Shown piece after piece: positions 1 to 6,900 of a DNA stretch of 10,473 bases. The position numbers and the translations under genes were made by a program. Numbering within the stretch: the first letter of the stretch is position 1; the number at the start of each line of letters is the position of its first letter. The notes under the pieces were generated by a model that saw only the letters and a program-made list of their open reading frames with translations, made no database searches and was not told where the DNA came from. Source of the DNA: DAOUAJ01 sp034433615 (GTDB lineage: Bacteria > Chloroflexota > Anaerolineae > DUEN01); assembly GCA_034433615.1 (NCBI GenBank), contig DAOUAJ010000169.1, forward strand, positions 1 through 10,473. The letters run 5' to 3'.

Positions 1-738
1 ACCCGGCTGGGGATTTCCTCCAATCTGCCTTTCGGGACGGTTCGCACCCGCCAACGGATATTTGAAGACCCCGCTCGCGTGATCGGCTTGCGCGATTACC
101 AGGCCGGTGATCCTTTGCACCGTATTCACTGGAAGGCCAGCGCCCACGCCGACGATCTGTTGGTGACCAAGCTGGACACAGCGATCTCACTGGAGACGGC
201 CATCTTGCTTAATCTCAATGCAGTAGAATACGATCCCCGATGGGCCATTGCTGCCAGCGAGTGGGCTATTGTCGTGGCGGCCTCGATCGCTCATCATCTG
301 GCAGAGCAGCGCCAGCCTGTGGGGTTGCTCACGAATGGACATGACCCGATCAGCGAGCAGGGCAGGGCGGCCGAGATCTTGCCGCGCAGTGGCCGCGCCA
401 GCCTCATCAAGCTCCTGGAGGTGCTGGCGCGCATCGAACTGGCCAGTGAAGGAGCCACGCCGTTCGCTGCCTGGGTGCGGCAGGCAACCTTGCACCTGGG
501 TTGGGGGGCGACCGTGGTGGCCGTCACTCCTAAGGGCGATGACGCAACCTGTCAGGCTCTTCATCAGCTTCAACGGGTTGGACTCAATGTCATCCTCATC
601 GTGGTGGAGCCTAGCCTCGGATTCCGTGAGACCCGCCAGCGGGCCCGGTATCTGGGTTTCCCCGCCTATATGGTTGCGCGCGAGCACGATCTGGACGTCT
701 GGCGGACACCGGCCAAAGGGACGCCTATAATGGCATAA
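1..738 (+). CDS. DUF58 domain protein, 5'-truncated by window edge
   Basis: The frame is open from base 1 to the TAA at 736-738, giving 245 visible residues; the true start lies upstream. The region around bases 79-170 reads GLRDYQAGDPLHRIHWKASA followed by a basic and hydrophobic stretch ending LLVTK. This is the signature core of DUF58 proteins (usual form RxYxxGDxxRxIHWxxSAR). The rest alternates hydrophobic and amphipathic segments, as in the von Willebrand A-like fold of the family. DUF58 proteins are usually encoded beside MoxR AAA+ ATPases and transglutaminase or DUF4129 membrane proteins. They are thought to act in envelope or chaperone-like functions, but their biochemical role is not settled. 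The DUF4129 gene 25 bases downstream supports the same locus type. The GTG at 79 lies inside the conserved motif and is not a plausible start. Confidence 0.88.
   Translation, partial: TRLGISSNLPFGTVRTRQRIFEDPARVIGLRDYQAGDPLHRIHWKASAHADDLLVTKLDTAISLETAILLNLNAVEYDPRWAIAASEWAIVVAASIAHHLAEQRQPVGLLTNGHDPISEQGRAAEILPRSGRASLIKLLEVLARIELASEGATPFAAWVRQATLHLGWGATVVAVTPKGDDATCQALHQLQRVGLNVILIVVEPSLGFRETRQRARYLGFPAYMVAREHDLDVWRTPAKGTPIMA
703..731 (+). promoter_or_regulatory. Candidate internal sigma-70 promoter for the DUF4129 gene
   Basis: CGGACA (703-708), 17 bases, then a perfect TATAAT (726-731) lie in the last codons of the DUF58 gene. The -35 matches consensus at four of six positions. Transcription would begin near 738, giving a ~26-base leader that includes the Shine-Dalgarno sequence AGGACGAGGA (752-761). 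The gene may therefore be expressed both from the upstream operon and from this promoter. This is a sequence match only. Confidence 0.45.
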
Positions 739-763
739 AAGTGATCGCTAAAGGACGAGGAAT

Positions 764-2422
764 ATGGCTGAGACGCCGGTCGAGCAAGAGAGCATCCTGC
801 AGGATAGCATTTGGCTGAAAGGTTTGTTTCGCCCCCTGCTGGTAGTCCTGTTGGTGACTTGTCTGGCTGCCGGCTTTGTGGCTGTGGCCCAGGTCGCCTC
901 GCCGGGATGGGGCAAGGGCATCGCCCTACCCTTCCTCCTGTTCATCTCTGTGGAATCGGTCTACACAACGTTGTGGCTGGCGGCGCCGGAACGGAGGCTT
1001 CAACGCACCACCCGCTTCCGCACGGGTGAGGTCTTTGTACTGCTGGCTTTGGCTCGCATCGTCGCCCTGCTTATCAATGGGCAATGGCCGACTACCGTGT
1101 TGTTGAGCCAGTGGCTGCGGCATCCCGCAAGTTTTATAGACGGCACATCGTTCTTTCTCGGGTTCCTGACGCTTCTGTGCTGGGGTGAGAGTGCCCTGAT
1201 AGTGGGCATCCTGGAACGCATGTCGTTGAAACCCGACGAGTTGATTGTTAGAGCTTTGTCCGCGCGCTCGATGGATTGGAACGAAGTGCGCGCCCGTCAC
1301 CCGTCACGCAGCCAGTTGTTACAGGAATTCACCTCTCACTGGCTGTGGGGAGGCCTGGCGCTGGCGCTCTGCGCAGGGCTGTCACGGGTCGAGCTGACGC
1401 CGAGCAGCGGGCAGCTCATCGGGATCAGCCATCTGGGCCTGTCGCCCATGTTGCAGTTTGCTCTAGTTGCTTACTTTCTGGGGGGATTACTGCTTATGAG
1501 CCAGGGGCGGCTGGCCGTCTTACGCACGCGCTGGCAATATGAAGGCACACCCACCGACCGGGCGGTTGTTCAGCGTTGGGGCCGGCTGGGACTTGGAATG
1601 TTGGCTATCATCGGTCTGGTGGCCGCATTACTGCCATTTGGATCCTCTTTTGCCCTGGCCCGAATACTGGTGGCTGTGATTAACTTCATCATGCAGTTAA
1701 CCTACGTGCTCATGTTGTTGGTCATGTCCCTTTTGGGATGGCTGATGGCATTATTAAACCTCGGCGGCAAGGAGGTTAGGTCACCAGTCGCTGTAGAGGA
1801 ACCGCGGAGGATAGAGGAGGCGGTCACGAGAGGCTTGCAGGTGCCTGACTGGGTGGGGGGAGCATTGTTCTGGGTGCTCATGACAGCTATTATCCTCTAC
1901 TCGATCGTTGCCTATCTGGGCGGGCGCGGTGTCCGGCTGAACCTCACCCAGCTACGGCGTCTGTGGGCTTTGCTGTGTGCCTGGTGGGCCGTCTGGCGAG
2001 GCAGGGTTAAAGAGGCCGGACGACGCGTGCGCGCGGCCATCGCGGTCCGCCGCGCAGGCGCCGAGGTGGGAGAATCATCACGCTGGCGTTTCCTCAGCCT
2101 GCGACAACTGGACCCCCGTGGGCGGATTCGCTACTTTTACCTGTCCACGGTGCGCCGTGCCTCCGAGAGCGGCGTGCCGCGTCAGCCCTCCGAGACTCCT
2201 CACGAATACGAGAAGGACCTGGAAGCGGGTTGGCCTGAGTTGGAGCCTGAGCTAACATCGTTGACAGAGGCATTTATCCATGCACGCTACAGTGCCCACG
2301 AGTTGCGCTCGGAGGAAGCTCGCCGCGTTCAGGAGGTATGGAAGCGCGTGAAGGCATCTCTGAAAAAACATAGACAAGAGTGGGCTGATCGACAATCCCT
2401 GCTGGGAGATGACTCTACATAA
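764..2422 (+). CDS. Polytopic membrane protein with C-terminal DUF4129 domain
   Basis: The ATG at 764 follows an AGGACGAGGA Shine-Dalgarno, 25 bases after the DUF58 stop, so the two are probably co-transcribed. The 552-residue product has about nine hydrophobic segments, near residues 22-45, 55-75, 88-105, 128-150, 190-208, 226-247, 275-297, 300-330 and 365-387. A strongly basic linker follows (about 395-435). The soluble tail (about 455-540) reads RIRYFYLSTVRRA, then PSETPHEYEKDLE, then FIHARYSAHEL. This matches DUF4129, which commonly forms the C-terminus of membrane transglutaminase-like proteins. No Cys-His-Asp transglutaminase core is visible, so this is the membrane plus DUF4129 part alone. 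Its function is unknown; the DUF58 neighbour suggests a membrane-associated envelope complex. Confidence 0.82.
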   Translation: MAETPVEQESILQDSIWLKGLFRPLLVVLLVTCLAAGFVAVAQVASPGWGKGIALPFLLFISVESVYTTLWLAAPERRLQRTTRFRTGEVFVLLALARIVALLINGQWPTTVLLSQWLRHPASFIDGTSFFLGFLTLLCWGESALIVGILERMSLKPDELIVRALSARSMDWNEVRARHPSRSQLLQEFTSHWLWGGLALALCAGLSRVELTPSSGQLIGISHLGLSPMLQFALVAYFLGGLLLMSQGRLAVLRTRWQYEGTPTDRAVVQRWGRLGLGMLAIIGLVAALLPFGSSFALARILVAVINFIMQLTYVLMLLVMSLLGWLMALLNLGGKEVRSPVAVEEPRRIEEAVTRGLQVPDWVGGALFWVLMTAIILYSIVAYLGGRGVRLNLTQLRRLWALLCAWWAVWRGRVKEAGRRVRAAIAVRRAGAEVGESSRWRFLSLRQLDPRGRIRYFYLSTVRRASESGVPRQPSETPHEYEKDLEAGWPELEPELTSLTEAFIHARYSAHELRSEEARRVQEVWKRVKASLKKHRQEWADRQSLLGDDST

Positions 2423-2438
2423 AGCGCAAAATCAGCAC

Positions 2439-2467
2439 TTGACACCAGATGAGCGGTCTGGTATAAT
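2439..2467 (+). promoter_or_regulatory. Consensus sigma-70 promoter of the rpsU leader
   Basis: TTGACA (2439-2444), a 17-base spacer, and TATAAT (2462-2467) match consensus exactly, just downstream of the DUF4129 stop. The predicted start is near G2474. The spacer is bracketed by a dyad, ACCAGA (2444-2449) and TCTGGT (2457-2462), separated by 7 bases. That dyad could be an operator (see findings). A promoter this strong suits ribosomal-protein or stable-RNA expression. Confidence 0.85.
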
Positions 2468-2473
2468 TTGCAT

Positions 2474-2685
2474 GTGGGAATAAGTCACTTCCCTGTAGCC
2501 TGTTTGGCAGGTGAAGGAAGAAACTGAGGCATGGGGGTTATGTGCCATGTGACGGAAACGGAGGTGTGAGCTTCCTAAGAACTAGAGCATGTGGCACGCA
2601 AATGAATCTCGGGGTGTGAGACCTGAGGTTCAGGTGATGCCCCGTAAGCCTCGGTGGAAGCGGATTGCACACCGAGGTTTTTGTT
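2474..2685 (+). ncRNA. Structured leader RNA upstream of rpsU, candidate riboswitch or attenuator
   Basis: Between the promoter and rpsU lie about 200 bases with no convincing ORF but dense complementarity. P1 pairs 2523-2530 (ACTGAGGC) with 2648-2655 (GCCTCGGT), 8 pairs with one G-U. Inside it, P2 pairs 2542-2551 with 2588-2597 (10 pairs, two G-U) and carries a hairpin, 2560-2564 with 2571-2575. P3 pairs 2610-2616 with 2638-2644, then 2621-2626 with 2630-2635 around a GGT loop. Together they form a three-way junction. Upstream, CTTCC 2488-2492 can pair with GGAAG 2516-2520, or GGGAA 2476-2480 with TTCCC 2489-2493, but not both. P1's 3' strand overlaps the left arm of the terminator, so P1 and the terminator exclude each other. 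The octamer GGTGTGAG occurs in both arms (2563-2570, 2613-2620). I do not recognise the family. It could also be a stand-alone small RNA such as a 6S-type RNA, though no 6S signature was clear. Confidence 0.6.
2649..2682 (+). terminator. Intrinsic terminator at the end of the rpsU leader
   Basis: CCTCGGTG (2649-2656) and CACCGAGG (2670-2677) form a perfect 8-bp stem around a 13-base loop, followed immediately by TTTTT (2678-2682). It lies about 60 bases before the rpsU start with no good promoter in between, so rpsU expression would need readthrough or antitermination. Confidence 0.75.
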
Positions 2686-2740
2686 GTCTGAGACTGGTCC
2701 TACACAGCAGTCATTTTGACAAAGAGGGAGGTGAGTTACC

Positions 2741-2941
2741 ATTACTGTCGAACTACGGCCAGGAGAGTCTCCTGAAAGTCTCCTGAAAAGATTTCGTAAA
2801 GCGGTGACGGACGAGCGGATCCTCAGCACGGTACGCAAGAAACGCTGGTTTACACCCAAGAGCGAGCTCCGACGACTGAAACGTAAGAAGGCCATCCGCA
2901 AAGCCCGTCGGGCGGCTCGCAAGCGGTCTGAGCGAGACTAA
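2741..2941 (+). CDS. rpsU: 30S ribosomal protein bS21, probable ATT start
   Basis: The 66-residue product begins (M)TVELRPGESPES and continues LLKRFRKAV, then a very basic helix (WFTPKSELRRLKRKKAIRKA) and tail. This is the layout of bS21: a short beta strand with a GESxExxLxRF motif, then an Arg/Lys-rich helix that contacts 16S rRNA. Usual family length is 58-71. The in-frame stop TGA at 2732-2734 lies just upstream. No ATG, GTG or TTG occurs in frame before GTG 2804, which would delete 21 conserved residues. GGGAGGTGA (2726-2734) is an excellent Shine-Dalgarno placed 9 bases (from GGAGG) before ATT 2741, where family alignment expects the start. ATT initiation is therefore the best reading; an ATG-to-ATT sequencing error cannot be excluded. 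bS21 acts in translation initiation on the 30S subunit. Expression is probably controlled by the upstream leader. Confidence 0.87.
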   Translation: MTVELRPGESPESLLKRFRKAVTDERILSTVRKKRWFTPKSELRRLKRKKAIRKARRAARKRSERD

Positions 2942-2950
2942 GCCATCTTT

Positions 2951-2996
2951 GGGGCGCGTCTCTGTAATGTGATGCACCAAAACGACGACGCGCCCT
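2951..2996 (+). repeat. Inverted repeat between rpsU and infA
   Basis: GGGCGCGTC (2952-2960) is exactly complementary to GACGCGCCC (2987-2995), with one further G-U pair (2951/2996) and a 26-base loop. There is no U-tract after it, so it is not a canonical terminator. It could act as an mRNA stabiliser or processing hairpin, or as a translational control element just upstream of infA. Confidence 0.55.
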
Positions 2997-3030
2997 CCGT
3001 TATGTCTATTTGTTTAAGGAACAAGGCTTG

Positions 3031-3270
3031 ATGGCGAAGACGGAAGAGAAGATCTCGGTGGAGGGCACCATCATCGAAGCGTTGCCTAACGCGACCTTTC
3101 GCGTCGAGCTTGACAATGGGCACGAGATACTGGCCTATTTGTCTGGTAAGATGCGGAGACACTACATTCGTGTCTTGTTGGGCGACCGGGTGCGGGTTGA
3201 GCTCTCGCCTTATGATCTCACGCGTGGGCGCATCACGTTCCGATTCAAGACCCCTAACCGAGTCAGCTAA
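3031..3270 (+). CDS. infA: Translation initiation factor IF-1
   Basis: The 79-residue product is a single S1/OB-fold domain matching IF-1 throughout: VEGTIIEALPNATFRVELDN, then SGKMRRHYIRVLLGDRVRVE and SPYDLTRGRITFRFK. IF-1 occupies the 30S A site during initiation and cooperates with IF-2 and IF-3. The family is normally about 72 residues; here a short C-terminal extension (TPNRVS) follows. The ATG at 3031 gives the standard MAK start and has AAGGA at 3016-3020. A TTG at 3010 would add an unneeded seven-residue extension. It follows rpsU by 89 bases with no clear promoter, so the two probably share a transcript. This is an unusual address: infA usually sits in the spc ribosomal-protein operon between map and rpmJ. 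Confidence 0.95.
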   Translation: MAKTEEKISVEGTIIEALPNATFRVELDNGHEILAYLSGKMRRHYIRVLLGDRVRVELSPYDLTRGRITFRFKTPNRVS

Positions 3271-3508
3271 CATCTGACCCACCGGGTCGAGAGAGCGAGG
3301 GTCTGGCGTATCTGACGGCGGGCTCCTATATGTTTGTCTGTCCTTTTGGGTAAGTATTGAACTCCGCCAGTAATTCAGGTGCATCCTCATCAACAACTCG
3401 TGTACTGTCCCGTCATAAGACCTGGCGGTGTGGGTGGTCTTTGCCTCACCCCATGAATCGGTCCCTGCTTCATTAAAAACAATATGGCATAGGCCAGAGG
3501 AGGTCAGA
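3271..3508. other. Intergenic region between infA and the DksA/TraR-type gene
   Basis: There are 238 bases without a supported gene. A small hairpin, GACCC-ACC-GGGTC (3276-3288), follows infA but has no U-tract. CCGCCAG (3364-3370) and CTGGCGG (3422-3428) form a 7-bp inverted repeat across a 51-base loop. No promoter better than a weak TTGAAC (3357) was found. The region may hold the end of the rpsU-infA transcript and the promoter and leader of the next gene. Confidence 0.4.
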
Positions 3509-3838
3509 GTGACGATAACGATGCAGGCCGAAGTCGTTCGTCTTGAACAGGAACTGGCCGAAGCTAAGGAGAAGCTGGTAGCCGTTGAGGAGCGGTTGAC
3601 TGAGCGTCCTGACTTCGGCCTGGGTCAGGGCGGCGCGATGATCTACGAATGGGAAATGAACTTGGCTGAACGCGAGCGTCTGCAGGAGAAGATCGCTTCC
3701 ATTGAGGAAGCGTTGGAAAAAGCACGGGCAGGCCGATATGGTATCTGCGAGGTGTGTGGCCAGCCTATCCATCCCGAACGGCTGGCGATCCTACCTGAGA
3801 CCAACCTTTGCGTTAACTGCGCCGCATCCAGGCGCTAA
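3509..3838 (+). CDS. DksA/TraR family C4-type zinc-finger protein
   Basis: The 109-residue product starts at GTG 3509, set 5 bases after the near-perfect GAGGAGGT (3497-3504); ATG 3521 is a weaker alternative. An acidic coiled coil (about residues 5-30 and 48-75) forms a hairpin with its tip near PDFGLGQGG. A zinc finger follows: CEVC, 17 residues, then CVNC. DksA and TraR proteins insert a coiled coil into the RNA polymerase secondary channel and alter initiation, often at rRNA and ribosomal-protein promoters. This protein is shorter than E. coli DksA (151) and longer than TraR (about 73), and lacks the DksA DxxDxA tip motif in recognisable form. Similar short proteins are common in Chloroflexota. 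Its position next to rpsU-infA suggests, but does not show, a role in controlling translation genes. Confidence 0.85.
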   Translation: MTITMQAEVVRLEQELAEAKEKLVAVEERLTERPDFGLGQGGAMIYEWEMNLAERERLQEKIASIEEALEKARAGRYGICEVCGQPIHPERLAILPETNLCVNCAASRR

Positions 3839-3869
3839 AACGCTGACGCTGTTGAAAGGTGACCCACCA

Positions 3870-3899
3870 GGGGCTGCGGAAGGTATTGCGGCCCCTTTT
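3870..3899 (+). terminator. Intrinsic terminator after the DksA/TraR-type gene
   Basis: GGGGCTGC (3870-3877) pairs with GCGGCCCC (3888-3895), 8 bp with one G-U, around a 10-base loop, and is followed by TTTT (3896-3899). It lies 31 bases past the stop codon and 32 bases before the helicase start, which should uncouple the two genes. Confidence 0.75.
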
Positions 3900-3931
3900 G
3901 GTTTCCGGCGATTATCACTCAGAGATGACTC

Positions 3932-6900
3932 ATGACGGATCAATCCGCACCGGAATGGGCAGAACTCGCAGCCAGGTTGAATCAATGCCAGCAGGAGGCT
4001 GTGGCTGCGCCAGCCGGGCCGTTACTGGTGATCGCCGGTCCTGGCAGTGGCAAGACGCGCATCATCACCTATCGGGCAGCCTATCTCATCTCCCGACGTG
4101 GCGTATCCCCTGACCGCATCCTGGCGGTCACGTTCACCAACCGCGCCGCTGAAGAGATGCGCCTGCGGCTGGAGCGCCTGGTGAACGCTCGCGGCGAGGA
4201 CATCTGGTTCCATACCTTCCACGCCGTCAGCCTGCGCCTGCTCCGTGAATACGGCGACGCGATCGGTTTACCTGCCGATTTTGTGGTCGCTGATGAGGAC
4301 CTACAGTACACTGCCCTGCGCGACGCGTTGCGCGCACTGGACCTCAGCCCCGAGTTGCATCCTATCTACGAGTTGCGTGATTACATCAGCCGCAAAAAGA
4401 GCGCCATGCAAGACCCGGCTCTCCTTCCCGCCCATGGCGAGGTTGAATCGGTCTGGTCAGACGTAGCCCGCGCCTATCAGGACTGGATGAGGCAGCACCG
4501 AGCCCTGGATTTTGATGATCTGATCTACCATGCTGTACGGCTGCTGGCGCGCCGATCAGACATTCGCCGCCAGGTGCAGGCGCGATTTCCACATGTGCTG
4601 GTGGACGAGTACCAGGATATCAACCTGGCTCAATATCACCTGTTGACTTTGTTAGCACCGCGCGGGGCCGACATCACCGTAGTAGCCGACGGCAACCAGT
4701 CCATCTACGGTTGGCGGGGCGCTGAGCCGGCGCTGATTGGGCGTTTTCAGCGCGCCTATCGCCCGCGAATGGTCATCCTAGAGGAAAGCTATCGCTCTAC
4801 CCAGACGATCCTCGACGCTGCCCAGCGGTTCATCGCGCGCGGACCGGCCCCACCCTGGCGTGCTCCAAAGCAGGCCGTTTACTTGCGCACCATGCGGCCG
4901 CGTGGCGATCCCATCTACCATTACCTCTTCCCAACCGCTGAACACGAGCAGAGTTGGCTCGCCACCCTTATCCGCCGGCTGCACGACGAACGTGGTCATC
5001 GCTATAGCGACATCGCCATCCTGTATCGCACTCACCGCCTGGCCGACCCATTGGAAGGCTACCTGGTGCAACATGGCGTGCCGGTGCACCGCGTTCAGAA
5101 GGACAGCTTTTTCCAACGCCCGTGGGTGCGCGAGGTCGTCCGCTACCTGCATCTGATCCGTTCACTGGCCTCTGTACCTGATGCCGACATCGTGGCGGCA
5201 CTCAATTTCCCACAGACCCTGGCCGATGAGCTCACTATCATGCAGTTAGAGCGGCTGGCTCACCGTCATCAGATCAACCTGGCCGATCTGGCGCGTCACA
5301 GTGAGCGATTTCCTGAGCTCAGCCCCCTGACCCGTGCCAACCTGCGCGCTTTTCTCCGGCTGTTTGAGGAGGAGTTGCGGCCTGTAGCCGATCAGCCCAT
5401 CGGCGTTGTCGTCGAGCGGCTGTTAAACGTGCTGGGGTTGCGCCGCAGCCCATTTGGGCCGGAAGAGTGGCAACTACTACGCGGCTGGGCCGAGTTCGTC
5501 GCCCGCCCGGAAGTGGCTGCCCAGCTCCGTACCTGGCTGGATCGCGGTATCTCCTTTGTCATCCAGGCACCGGCTACCATTGATGGCGCGTGTGCCGCCA
5601 TCATTCTTAGCCGCACGTTAAGAGAGTATTTGGGCCACGCAGCCCGCGTGATGCTCGATTTACCCGCCGATGCCCGCCACTTCCAGCTCGTGGCAGCCGA
5701 GGAAGCCCCGTTGGTCATCCATGTGCCGCCGCAGCGGGTCGTCAATCACGCGCTGGCGGCTGTGGCCTGGCGTCTGGCCCAAGATCTTCTGGCCACCTAT
5801 GAGCGTCTGGCCGATGGCCGCCTCGTTGTCTACGATCTGGAAACTACCGGCACTGACCCCGCTCGAGACGAGATCGTTGAGATCGGCGCGCAAGCGGTGG
5901 AACGTCGGCAGGATGCCGGTCCCCTCTTCTTTTCGCTGGTGCGACCAGCCCGCGGCACTATCCCCAGCGCAGCCACCGCCGTGCACGGCATCACCTGGGC
6001 GGATGTGAAAGATGCTGCTCCTATCGAGGCTGTGCTACCCCGCTTTCTAGCTTACGTAGGCGAAGCGACGGTGGTCGGACATAACATCACAGCGTTCGAT
6101 AACCGTTTCATTGACCGGGATGCGGCACGCTGCCTGGGCCGCCCTTTCCGCAATCCGACGCTGGACACCCTTCTGCTGGCGCAACGGCTGATGCCAGGGG
6201 AACCCAGTTACAGTCTGGAGTATCTGCTGCACCGGCTGAACCTGGGCGAAGCGGTGGAGCATCGTGCAGCCCAGGATGTCCAGCAAACGCGAGCGCTCTT
6301 TTTCGCCTTATTGACAGAGAATCAGATGCAACTTGCACTGAGCGCTTTGCCTGAGATGCTACCGTTGGTAGGGCTGGGGATGCTGAGTGCAGGCGTGGAG
6401 TTGCAAGATGAAAATCAAGCGCTCTGGCACGGCGCACTGCGAACACGCAATCGCGCGCTGTCGCTGGACGAGGCGGTAGTGGCGCAGTTGCCCGAGAGCG
6501 AGCGACAGGCTCTCGACGCGTTCATTTCGCGGTTGGTAACGACTCCCCTGCCACCACTGATGGCCGACGAGATATGGGCAGCGTTACAGGAAGACTTTAT
6601 GGCCCAGATTGAGAATTTCGCCCGTTTTAGCCGAGACGTATCCCTGGAAGCCTTCCTGGACTACCAGGCCCTGGTCACCAGCCTGGACGTGGAGGGGCCG
6701 AGCGCGAATAACGACCAGGTGACGATGATGACTTTGCACAATGCCAAGGGCTCTGAGTTCCCTGTAGTCATTATTATCGGCGTCGAGGAAGGGAATCTGC
6801 CGTTGTGGACGACCCTTAATGAGCAGGATGCCTTGGAGGAGGAACGTCGCGTATTCTACGTGGGAATGACACGGGCCCAGGAACGGCTGTACCTTTGCTC

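Noticed and set aside
2474..2685. 6S RNA, cobalamin, TPP, FMN, lysine or T-box identity for the leader
   Set aside because: No diagnostic conserved sequence of these families could be found by eye. The pairing pattern is a three-way junction with a competing terminator. An Infernal search is needed to settle this.
2716..2744. TTGACA at 2716-2721 as a promoter specific to rpsU
   Set aside because: The sequence 17 bases downstream (CCATTA) does not resemble a -10, and it falls on the start codon.
2589..2786. A 65-codon plus-strand frame across the rpsU leader
   Set aside because: Composition is not protein-like, it has no Shine-Dalgarno, and it crosses the terminator and the start of rpsU in another frame.
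3010..3030. TTG 3010 as the infA start
   Set aside because: ATG 3031 gives the standard MAK N-terminus of IF-1 with an acceptable Shine-Dalgarno; the extension is not a family feature.
3428..3508. Longer N-terminus for the DksA/TraR-type protein from GTG 3428
   Set aside because: GTG 3509 has a near-perfect Shine-Dalgarno at ideal spacing, and the extra 27 residues do not resemble the family.
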